Assembly (NCBI GenBank): GCA_007571305.1
Contig: RKRR01000141.1
Location: 1 to 33,375, forward strand
Source: Candidatus Poribacteria bacterium
GTDB taxonomy: Bacteria > Poribacteria > WGA-4E > WGA-3G
Length of the DNA stretch: 33,375 bases
Direction of reading: 5' to 3'
Of the stretch, positions 1 through 6,927 are shown piece by piece. Both the position numbers and the translations under genes were made by a program. Position 1 is the stretch's first letter; each line of letters begins with the position of its first letter. Below the pieces are notes generated by a model, which worked only from the letters and a program-made list of their open reading frames with translations, ran no database searches and was not told the DNA's origin.

Positions 1-744
1 CTTATATTCTATCTGGCAATTGCAGTGGTAGCGGTTCCACTCGGGGCGGGGATCGCTTTTGTTTCGCGGGGGCAACAAAAACATTTCGGACATATTTTTG
101 GATTGACAGCGGGGGCAGTACTCGGCATCGTCTTGATTATGATGATGCACCTTTTCACCGAAGTAGGTTACATCACAATCCTTGTGATGTGGGGCGGATT
201 TTTCCTAATTTCAGGGGTAGAATATCTCACGACACATCAACGCGAGGACACGGGAAGGCATACAAACAATACAGACAAGAGATGGGGTATCAACTTAACC
301 GTTCTCGGACTCTCCCTTCACTCACTGGCAGATGGACTTAATTTGGTTATCGCCGCGAGAGAGGAGGTCCTTGGTGGCGCACTCGCATTCGGCATACTTA
401 TTCATCGCCTACCGGTCGGCATACTTATCGCTGTTGCGCTCCTCCGGAATCAAACTTTTCGTAAGACCCTGATCCGACTGACCCCGTTGATACTTGGCCC
501 GGTTATTGGAGCGGCACTGGGGGAGCAGCTCCTCCGTGGGGCTTTCGGTGAATTGACAAACTACCTCACAGCATTTGCTGTCGGTACCCTCTTACACGTC
601 GTGATGGATGGGTTTCGTGGGAACTATACCATCGAGAAGCCGGGCTTGAGTCGTTATGCCAAAGTGTTTTTTGTCGTTGGATTCGTTTTGACCTTTTGCG
701 TTATCTATTTCTTTCAGGGATTTGAGGGTGAATATTTTCACTAA
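1..744 (+). CDS. ZIP-family-like metal transporter (5'-truncated by window edge)
   Basis: Polytopic inner-membrane protein resembling ZIP divalent-metal permeases. The frame is open back to base 1 and the upstream codons read as part of a hydrophobic helix, so the real start is outside the window; the first in-window start-like codon is GTG at 25. Counting from that GTG, a histidine-rich metal-site motif HSLADG lies at residues 99-104 (ZIP TM4 usually has H-N-x-P-E-G or similar). HRLPVG lies at 127-132, where TM5 normally has H-E/D-x-P-E. A loop of about 20 polar residues (70-89) separates the early helices, and a third HVVMDG motif lies near 200. The acidic residue after the TM5 His is replaced by Arg, so metal transport is not assured. 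The family assignment is by motif and topology only. The following gene begins about 130 bp downstream, in repeat-bearing DNA. Confidence 0.68.
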   Translation, partial: LIFYLAIAVVAVPLGAGIAFVSRGQQKHFGHIFGLTAGAVLGIVLIMMMHLFTEVGYITILVMWGGFFLISGVEYLTTHQREDTGRHTNNTDKRWGINLTVLGLSLHSLADGLNLVIAAREEVLGGALAFGILIHRLPVGILIAVALLRNQTFRKTLIRLTPLILGPVIGAALGEQLLRGAFGELTNYLTAFAVGTLLHVVMDGFRGNYTIEKPGLSRYAKVFFVVGFVLTFCVIYFFQGFEGEYFH

Positions 745-762
745 ATGGCTATCGGTGGGAAT

Positions 763-790
763 AGCAGTCAGCAGTCAGCAGTCAGCAGTC
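763..790. repeat. Four tandem copies of 7-mer AGCAGTC
   Basis: Positions 763-769, 770-776, 777-783 and 784-790 are four perfect copies of AGCAGTC. They lie between the ZIP-like gene and the glycosidase-like gene. The words CAGTCAG and CCGACAACTGATAG (the latter near 887-900) belong to the same vocabulary as the short inverted repeats elsewhere in the window, so this is probably a degenerate member of that intergenic repeat family. Confidence 0.8.
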
Positions 791-874
791 GACTTCCAGC
801 GGATGCTCTTTCAGTTCTCTGCAACTCTCAAGCCAGACGGGAAACTGGTGGTCTTTAGAAGAGTTTTTTTGCTG

Positions 875-3373
875 ATGACTAACAGCCGACAACTGATAGT
901 TCCTCTTCTGATGGCTATCTTCTGTATTGTGGTGTTCGTCCTGCCAGCAAGAAGTGATCAAATTCCGATTGCGGTATCCGGTACACCGAGAGCGACACTT
1001 CAGATTGGAGCGAGTGCTTCGGAACAGGAACAGTTCGCAGCCGCCGAAATCCAATCCTTTATTCAACAATTCACAGGGGCCAAACTCGACATTCGCACCA
1101 ATCGCCAACAGACGGAGACGCAAACGGTTATTGTGCTCGGCACCCCAAGGTCGAATCCAACAATTGCAGGATTACAGGCGAACGTAGAGCTGACCTTGGC
1201 AGAAGAGCTTGGAGACGAAGGCTATCGTATCAAAACAGTAGAGGTCGGCACAGAGATCGTCATTGTTGTGACAGCTCACACGGAGCGCGGGGTAGTTTAT
1301 GGCGCGTATGCCTTCATTGAAAACTGTATTACGGCATTGACAGGTTTGAAACCTGTACATCCAGAGTTGCCGGTTGCCAAAGCCCAAGCCCTGCTCGTGC
1401 CGTTCATGAATGAGACCTCATCACCATTTTATCCCGTGCGTGCTGTGTTAGAGATAGAGGATCCGGATTGGCTCGCACGCCACCGTATCAACATGAGTGG
1501 TGGCGAAGGCGTTTGGACAGGTACGGGTATTGAAGATGGGTTCGGAACGGCTTTTAAATACGTTAACACGCCTGCGTTTGAAACTCTGCAAGATGAGCCG
1601 ATAGGACAGCGCCGGGAACGCATCGCAACACTACAAAATCGGTTTAGTGAGCTCGAACGGCGTGGTATTGATGCTTATCTTTTTATGTATGTGACTGGCG
1701 AGCCGACAGAAGCACTGATTCGACAACGTCCCGATATCCTTGGACCGAGAGTGCTTTACGGGGCTTCTCGAAATGAAGTATCTTATCGCCCCTTCTGTTG
1801 GTCTAAACCCTCGTTTCATACGCTCGCGAGGGAACTGACGCAGGCGATCGTGCGCACCTATCCTGCTCTTGCCGGTTTTCATCTACGTTCTTGGGGATAC
1901 GAGACGCGTGCCTGCGATTGTCCTGACTGTGGCGATAGGACGGAACAGGGACAAGCAAAACTTTGGCAAGTCTACTTTACGATTATTAACGCTGCACGAG
2001 AAGTGCGTCCGGACTTCAAATTCTATATCTCTGGGTATGACAGCAGTTGGCTCAAAGATGGCGCAGGCGTTTATGCACAGCAGTTGCCGAAAGGGACTAT
2101 TTTCTCAAGAAAATGGGGGGCAGATGGCGAACCCGTTGCGAGTGCCGGCTTACCTATCCCGCAAGTGAGGGCACTCGGAGAAATCGGACATCGCTTTATC
2201 GTCCTTTCGCATGAAGTAGAAGAGGTAATGCCGTTTTGGATGATCGAGAGCGATCTCTTTGTGCAAGGTGTTCGACAACTTGCCAATAACCCTGAGGTCG
2301 TCGGGCTCGGTGGGTTTACGGTCCAAGGCGCAACACAGGGATTGGGGTACCTTGATCGTCTTGTCAGTGCTAGTCTCAATTGGGATATCAACCTTGACCA
2401 TTATCAACTCCTCCGAAATGAGTTGATAGCCCGGTACGGCACCGAGGCCGCGCCACGCATTCTAAACGCCTTGCGGGTGAATGGATGGAACATGGCAAGT
2501 TATTTCACGGATTATGCGGGCTCCTTGACGATAGGAGGCACATACGGCAGCGGATCCGCGGGACTCGCGACGCGATTCTGGACATTGGTTGGACCCCGGG
2601 CTGTTGAAGATACATTGGCTATCCCGGAACTGGACATTGCGAAATTCGCTGTGGACCGGTTCACAGCACTTTTGGCACCGCAACAGCAGGCGGCAAACGA
2701 GATACGGGTAGCAAGTGAGATCGCAGAGCCTTTTGATCTGGAAGCGATCGAGGATTTACGCGATGCTATCCATTTGATGGAACTGTGGGTCCTGTTCTTT
2801 GAAAGTCGATCTAAATTAGTGGAAGCAATAACACTCGGCTACGAGCCAGGTACGGAAGAGGCAATCCGCGCCAAGGTCACGAGCGCGGTAGAATTCTCAA
2901 AGTCCATACAACCACATATCAAAGGGATTGAGGAGTTTATCCCGCTCTTCGGATATTCGCATCGGACGATTGAAGCGGAGTTGCTGAGTACCTTAAATGC
3001 AGAAGTCGCTTGGTTGACGAGTTTCGATTATATGACACTCCAGAAACACGACGAGGGTTTCTCACCAGAGGAAACCCCTTTCCGAATTTGGGATGTTCAC
3101 AATTACCCGAATCCTTTGAAAGAAGAAACAACATTTACCTATCAGTTATCGTTGGATGCCAATGAAGTCTCTATCACTATTTACGCCACATCTGGACGGG
3201 TCGTGAATATCTTGAAAGAAGCTGCTGGAAACGAAGGCTACAACGAATTTATGTGGGACGCACGAGACGCGGACGGTATATTGCTTGCCAATGGGGTATA
3301 TTTTTTTAGAATACGCGCTGTCGCTGGAGACCAGATAGCACAGACACTCGGACGCTTGGCAGTGCTAAGATAG
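875..3373 (+). CDS. Secreted GH67/GH20-like glycosidase-type protein with FlgD-like C-terminal domain
   Basis: 832-residue exported protein. Residues 1-27 form a signal peptide (Arg-containing n-region, hydrophobic LIVPLLMAIFCIVVFVLP core, cleavage near ARS/DQ). Residues ~35-150 resemble the N-terminal alpha/beta domain found before GH67/GH20-type barrels (AAAEIQSFIQQFTGAKL, then IVLGTP, then AYGAYAFIE-like). Residues ~170-490 look like a TIM-barrel region with a Cys cluster CDCPDCG. An alpha-helical segment follows, and residues 739-832 form a FlgD/type-IX-sorting-like beta domain (YPNPL, then SGRVV, WDARDADG, LANGVYFFRI). A longer frame opens at 722 but would read through tandem repeats, and the signal peptide argues for ATG 875; ATG 911 is an alternative. 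Substrate and catalysis are unknown; probably a surface or secreted polysaccharide-acting protein. Confidence 0.72.
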   Translation: MTNSRQLIVPLLMAIFCIVVFVLPARSDQIPIAVSGTPRATLQIGASASEQEQFAAAEIQSFIQQFTGAKLDIRTNRQQTETQTVIVLGTPRSNPTIAGLQANVELTLAEELGDEGYRIKTVEVGTEIVIVVTAHTERGVVYGAYAFIENCITALTGLKPVHPELPVAKAQALLVPFMNETSSPFYPVRAVLEIEDPDWLARHRINMSGGEGVWTGTGIEDGFGTAFKYVNTPAFETLQDEPIGQRRERIATLQNRFSELERRGIDAYLFMYVTGEPTEALIRQRPDILGPRVLYGASRNEVSYRPFCWSKPSFHTLARELTQAIVRTYPALAGFHLRSWGYETRACDCPDCGDRTEQGQAKLWQVYFTIINAAREVRPDFKFYISGYDSSWLKDGAGVYAQQLPKGTIFSRKWGADGEPVASAGLPIPQVRALGEIGHRFIVLSHEVEEVMPFWMIESDLFVQGVRQLANNPEVVGLGGFTVQGATQGLGYLDRLVSASLNWDINLDHYQLLRNELIARYGTEAAPRILNALRVNGWNMASYFTDYAGSLTIGGTYGSGSAGLATRFWTLVGPRAVEDTLAIPELDIAKFAVDRFTALLAPQQQAANEIRVASEIAEPFDLEAIEDLRDAIHLMELWVLFFESRSKLVEAITLGYEPGTEEAIRAKVTSAVEFSKSIQPHIKGIEEFIPLFGYSHRTIEAELLSTLNAEVAWLTSFDYMTLQKHDEGFSPEETPFRIWDVHNYPNPLKEETTFTYQLSLDANEVSITIYATSGRVVNILKEAAGNEGYNEFMWDARDADGILLANGVYFFRIRAVAGDQIAQTLGRLAVLR

Positions 3374-3384
3374 TCAGTATAAGT

Positions 3385-3490
3385 AGGACTTACGGATGCT
3401 GCTCTTGTGTAGCATCACCTGTGAGGGTGTGCCACGAGAACATCTGTGTTTTTTTGGAGTTCTCCTTCTCACAAAGCGTCAGATGGTCAG
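3385..3490 (+). repeat. MITE-like repeat, degenerate copy
   Basis: Begins AGGACTTACG at 3385 and runs closely parallel to 31689-31790 through the shared blocks TGTAGCAT..ACCTGT.AGGG, CTGTGTTTTTTT and TCTCACAAAGCGTC. The right terminal repeat of the other copy (CGTAAGTCCT) is not preserved here. It lies immediately after the glycosidase-like gene; downstream, TATAAT at 3508-3513 is a possible -10 box without a good -35. Confidence 0.75.
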
Positions 3491-3595
3491 ATAAGATTAA
3501 ATTCACTTATAATTTACGTGTCAAAAACAGGGGCAAACCACCAAGTCACACTCAATATTCCCGACCTTGTGTACCAGCTAAAAAGGAGGGTAAAG

Positions 3596-4699
3596 ATGCT
3601 TCGTATATGTGTTCTATACCTGATGCTTTTGCTTTCAGTGATGGGGTGTAAGTCGCAAACTTTGCAGGAACATCTTTTAGAACCACCACCACCGCTTACC
3701 AATTTCGCATTAAGCCGAAATGGAGCAATCGCGAATGCTTCACAGTCCGTCCCAAACCACCGGGCGGAAGAGGTCATCGATGGGGACACCAATTCCGAGA
3801 CGTGGGATGAGGGCAGTGGATGGGGAAGCAGTTTAGAACATCTCCGCACCTCTGATCTCAACAAACGTCCTTATGTATCTGTGACGCTTGCTAAACCGGT
3901 CGATATTCGTAAAATTGTGATGTGGACGATCGACTCCGAGAAATATCCAGCACCGCAATTTGGGTTGAAGGACTATCGAATTGAGTATTGGCACGGCACC
4001 GGTTGGGGGCTTATTCCGTCAGGCGATACGAAAGACAAGCAGTATACTGCGCGAGATAATACCAAAGGAAAACGGGTTCATGAGGTTCGCCAGCGTCTAA
4101 TCGCGAGCAAAGTCCGGGTCGTTCCTGTTTCCTCAAATGATACGGTTTTCAATTACCAACACATGGCGGGGAGGCGACCTGTGTATGCAGTGGAGGGCAT
4201 CGCGCGAGTTATGGAGTTAGAAGTTTGGGGATATGCCGCCCCAGAAGTGCATACACTTAAGCAGATTGCACAAGGAATCCCGCCGGAATCAATGGCGCAT
4301 CCTGTAGCAATGGAGACACAAAACGGTAAATCTCAAACCGAACCGACGATCAAAGAGATTATTCGGAACGTCTTAAACCGATATGAACTCGGATACGACA
4401 TGGCAGACCTAACGAAGGTTATGTCCTGTTTTTCAGAGACGTATCTCTCCAATGGGCGCACATACCGAGACGTTAAAACAAAAGCCTCCCGGTTTTTTGA
4501 TGTGTATCATCAGATTGACATGACACTGACCGATATTGACATCCATCCGAACATAGCCGACGATACAGCGATTGTAACGGGTGGCTACACGTTGCAATAT
4601 GCACCGAAAGCAAACGGTCAAGTTGAACAGATGTCCGGCAAATTGACGTTGGTTTTCGCGAGTGAAGCGGAAACATGGCGTATTATCCGGGCAGAATAG
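3596..4699 (+). CDS. Lipoprotein with discoidin (F5/8C)-like and NTF2-like domains
   Basis: 367 residues. The start ATG 3596 is chosen because of a strong AAGGAGG at 3583-3589 and because the protein then opens with a lipoprotein signal ending LLLSVMGC (Cys18). An open frame extends upstream to 3446 but runs through repeat DNA. Residues ~35-240 resemble a discoidin/F5-8C carbohydrate-binding beta-sandwich (EEVIDGDTNSETWDEG, VDIRKIVMWT, DYRIEYWHGTGW, MELEVWG at the end). Residues ~255-367 form an NTF2/SnoaL-type cone fold (helical start EIIRNVLNRYELGYDMADL, final strands KLTLVFASEAETWRIIRAE). Likely envelope-anchored and ligand-binding. Domain calls are by pattern, and no enzymatic residues were recognised. 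Confidence 0.75.
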   Translation: MLRICVLYLMLLLSVMGCKSQTLQEHLLEPPPPLTNFALSRNGAIANASQSVPNHRAEEVIDGDTNSETWDEGSGWGSSLEHLRTSDLNKRPYVSVTLAKPVDIRKIVMWTIDSEKYPAPQFGLKDYRIEYWHGTGWGLIPSGDTKDKQYTARDNTKGKRVHEVRQRLIASKVRVVPVSSNDTVFNYQHMAGRRPVYAVEGIARVMELEVWGYAAPEVHTLKQIAQGIPPESMAHPVAMETQNGKSQTEPTIKEIIRNVLNRYELGYDMADLTKVMSCFSETYLSNGRTYRDVKTKASRFFDVYHQIDMTLTDIDIHPNIADDTAIVTGGYTLQYAPKANGQVEQMSGKLTLVFASEAETWRIIRAE

Positions 4700-4790
4700 T
4701 TATCGGTTTCTATCAGCGAGTTGGGACTGAAATTATATCTTATTGTCTATGTCTCCAAAAACCGAGCCTGAAATGAAAGGGAAGGCGACT

Positions 4791-4842
4791 CGAACACGAA
4801 AGCCGTTAAATTCACTGACTCTATTACTTATCCGCAAGGTGG
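4791..4842 (+). promoter_or_regulatory. Conserved leader element, copy A
   Basis: Block 1 CGAACACGAAAGCCGTTAAA starts at 4791, 61 nt before ATG 4852. Block 2 ACTTATCCGCAAGG spans 4826-4839, and its AAGG (continuing as AAGGTGG, 4836-4842) is the Shine-Dalgarno of the PhyH gene. The same two-block arrangement precedes genes at 5925, 10336 and 25440 (minus). Confidence 0.8.
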
Positions 4843-4851
4843 ATTAAAAAG

Positions 4852-5676
4852 ATGGTACAAGAGCAGTCCAATCTTTGGGCAAAATCATACATCAATGACG
4901 GATATTTACTGCTTCCAGATGTTATTACGTTGGAAGAGTGCAATGACCTGAAAGCAGAGATGCTAAAAATATTTCGTGGCGATTACCCGTGTGAGGCGAT
5001 CCCACCGATGCCGAAGACAGCAAGCGAAATGGAAGTTTTGGATAGAATCATGTGTGTCGGCGAGCCGCATGTCTTTAACCCTTTGGTTCGGCGTTACATT
5101 GAACATCCAAAGATATGTGAAGTCCTCCGAATGATTGTTGGGGCACACATTCCGTTTTGGGATGGTGGTGTGAAATGTATGCAGTCAATGATGTTGGGCA
5201 AGGTCCCAGGACATACTGGCAACCCATGGCATCAGGACGAACACCCCATTCCAACGCGGGACAGATCGCTGATCGGTGTCTGGATTACATTAGATGATGC
5301 CACAATTGAAAATGGTTGTCTCTGGGTTTTACCGGATAGCCACCGCTCCGGTGTAATCTATGACCGTTTCCCACACAACAAACTGCATGAATTCGACAGT
5401 TGTCACGAAGCAGCGGGTTTTGATGACACCGACGAAATCCCGATTGAAATGTCAGCTGGTAGCGTTCTCTTTTTTAACGGTTACCTTTTGCACCGCTCCA
5501 AAAAGAATCGAAGCGATGCATTCCGACGTATCCTTGTGAGCCATTACTGTTCAACAGCATCGTGGTTAGGCTGGAAGGGACAGCGGAATTATCGCGGTGT
5601 TATTACCGTGGCTGGTGAAGATCCGTACACTGACGAAGGATATGTTACACCGAACGTCTGGGCACGATGGGAGTAG
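4852..5676 (+). CDS. Phytanoyl-CoA dioxygenase (PhyH) family protein 1
   Basis: 274-residue cytosolic Fe(II)/2-oxoglutarate oxygenase of the PhyH family. The double-stranded beta-helix iron triad is visible: His127 and Asp129 in NPWHQDEHP, and His214 in GYLLHRS. Arg225/226 in AFRRIL is positioned to bind 2-oxoglutarate. The segments GVWITLDDATIENGCLWVLPDSH (140-164) and SAGSVLFFNG (201-210) are classic for the family. The SD AAGGTGG ends 9 nt before the ATG and is part of the repeated leader. A second PhyH gene follows 248 bp downstream with its own leader copy, so the pair need not be co-transcribed. The substrate cannot be inferred; the closest functional analogues hydroxylate small molecules or acyl-CoAs. 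Confidence 0.9.
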   Translation: MVQEQSNLWAKSYINDGYLLLPDVITLEECNDLKAEMLKIFRGDYPCEAIPPMPKTASEMEVLDRIMCVGEPHVFNPLVRRYIEHPKICEVLRMIVGAHIPFWDGGVKCMQSMMLGKVPGHTGNPWHQDEHPIPTRDRSLIGVWITLDDATIENGCLWVLPDSHRSGVIYDRFPHNKLHEFDSCHEAAGFDDTDEIPIEMSAGSVLFFNGYLLHRSKKNRSDAFRRILVSHYCSTASWLGWKGQRNYRGVITVAGEDPYTDEGYVTPNVWARWE

Positions 5677-5810
5677 CCTGACAAGCACACGATGAAGCAA
5701 TTTTCAGTAGATGAAAATTTCTAACCCAACCGATCTTTATAGTAGATTCCGTAATTACTTGGACATTTATAGCGGCGTGCGAACTCTGAAGCTATCTGTT
5801 TTGACTGGCA

Positions 5811-5835
5811 CAGCCTAACAGGCTATGCTACACGT
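5811..5835 (-). repeat. Fragment of the MITE-like repeat core (reverse orientation)
   Basis: Read on the minus strand, this is TGTAGCATAGCCTGTTAGGC, matching TGTAGCATAACCTGTTAGGG of the 31689 element with few differences. Only this core is recognisable. Nearby, AACAGG (5818-) and CCTGTT (5841-) can pair around ACACGTGT. Confidence 0.5.
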
Positions 5836-5865
5836 GTGAACCTGTTTTCGGATTTTACCATAACT

Positions 5866-5915
5866 CGAACACGAAAACCGTCACAGCGCAAATTTCGTTA
5901 CTTATCCGCAAGGAA
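5866..5915 (+). promoter_or_regulatory. Conserved leader element, copy B
   Basis: CGAACACGAAAACCGT starts at 5866, 59 nt before ATG 5925. The 3' block TTACTTATCCGCAAGGAA ends at 5915 and provides the ribosome-binding site. The stretch between the blocks differs from copy A, so the blocks rather than the spacer are conserved. Confidence 0.8.
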
Positions 5916-5924
5916 CATAAAAAA

Positions 5925-6740
5925 ATGAAGCTGACAGAACATCAGGTGAATTTTTTCAATACTTTTGGTTATCTCGCAATACCGGGCATGTTTTCGCAGG
6001 GCGAGATGGAATGGATCATCGAAGAGTTTGAGATATCGATTCAGGAATTTGGAGGCGGTAAAAATCATGATGGAACGAGCCGGACGATGTTCGGGGGACC
6101 AATTGAGCATCGCCCTAGACTCTGTACCCTCCTTGATGATGAGCGAGTCAAAGGACTCATCGGTGGTGTACTCGGTGAAGACTTCAACTATGCTGGGGGG
6201 GATGGGAACTATTACACAGGCGATACCGGTTGGCATCCTGATGGAGGTTGGGGACGACTCTTCGCTTGTAAGGTGGCGTTTTACCTCGATCCTTTAACGA
6301 AAGACACCGGATGCTTGCGTATCATACCTGGCAGCCAAAACCCTGCACACTTTGTCAGAGCCGGAAAGATTGACCCAAATCAATCGGAGGCATTGTACGG
6401 TATACCTCCGCGTGATTTTCCGACCAGCATCGCATTGGAAAGTACACCGGGTGATGTCGTGATTTTCAACCACGACACCTATCACGCGGCATTTGGCGGC
6501 GGAACCCGGCGGCGGATGTTCACAATGAATTGCACGCAACATTGCACAACGGATACAGATTTAGAGACGCTTCATCAGTACTTGAGCGTCCATTCAGCAG
6601 GCGGATATAAAATTGAGACAGGCGCAGGGATGTATTTTCCAACAATGGTTGACACTGCAGACGCGGAGCGACAAACCCATCTCCAGCAATGTAGCGGCAT
6701 TCATGACGAATTGTTTCCACAATATGCCCGACCTTCATAG
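5925..6740 (+). CDS. Phytanoyl-CoA dioxygenase (PhyH) family protein 2
   Basis: 271-residue Fe(II)/2-oxoglutarate oxygenase. Iron ligands are His104 and Asp106 (GWHPDGGWG) and His187 (DTYHAAFGG); the co-substrate Arg lies within RRR 195-197. AFYLDPLTKDTGCLRIIPGS (118-137) and TPGDVVIFNHDTYH (174-187) are family hallmarks. The opening LTEHQVNFFNTFGYLAIPGM is the usual PhyH N-terminus, which supports this start, and AAGGAA at 5910-5915 is the SD. It is clearly divergent from the neighbouring PhyH protein (different HxD context and C-terminus), so the tandem arrangement probably reflects two substrates rather than a recent duplication. The C-terminus includes SVHSAGGYKIETGAGMYFP, which I do not recognise further. 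Confidence 0.9.
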   Translation: MKLTEHQVNFFNTFGYLAIPGMFSQGEMEWIIEEFEISIQEFGGGKNHDGTSRTMFGGPIEHRPRLCTLLDDERVKGLIGGVLGEDFNYAGGDGNYYTGDTGWHPDGGWGRLFACKVAFYLDPLTKDTGCLRIIPGSQNPAHFVRAGKIDPNQSEALYGIPPRDFPTSIALESTPGDVVIFNHDTYHAAFGGGTRRRMFTMNCTQHCTTDTDLETLHQYLSVHSAGGYKIETGAGMYFPTMVDTADAERQTHLQQCSGIHDELFPQYARPS

Positions 6741-6927
6741 GTTTAGTGTTTCCATTGCAATCCCTGTGTTTTTGTGGTATTCTATGGTATAGGTCCATAT
6801 CGCAAGTAGGGTATTCCTTAGGAATTGAGCGCACTTACGCCGAACCCCATTGGAATTCTCGAGAAATCTGTCTAAAACATTTATAGGCTTGCGCTTGAAA
6901 TACGGCGCAAAGACCTATAGTCTAAAA

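Noticed and set aside
763..790. Tandem 7-mers as a CRISPR or phase-variation tract
   Set aside because: The units have no spacers, and the tract lies upstream of the likely start codon, so copy-number change would not switch the gene.
6850..6927. TTG-initiated N-terminal extension of the SppA fusion
   Set aside because: It lacks an SD and would bury the signal peptide 26 residues inside the protein.
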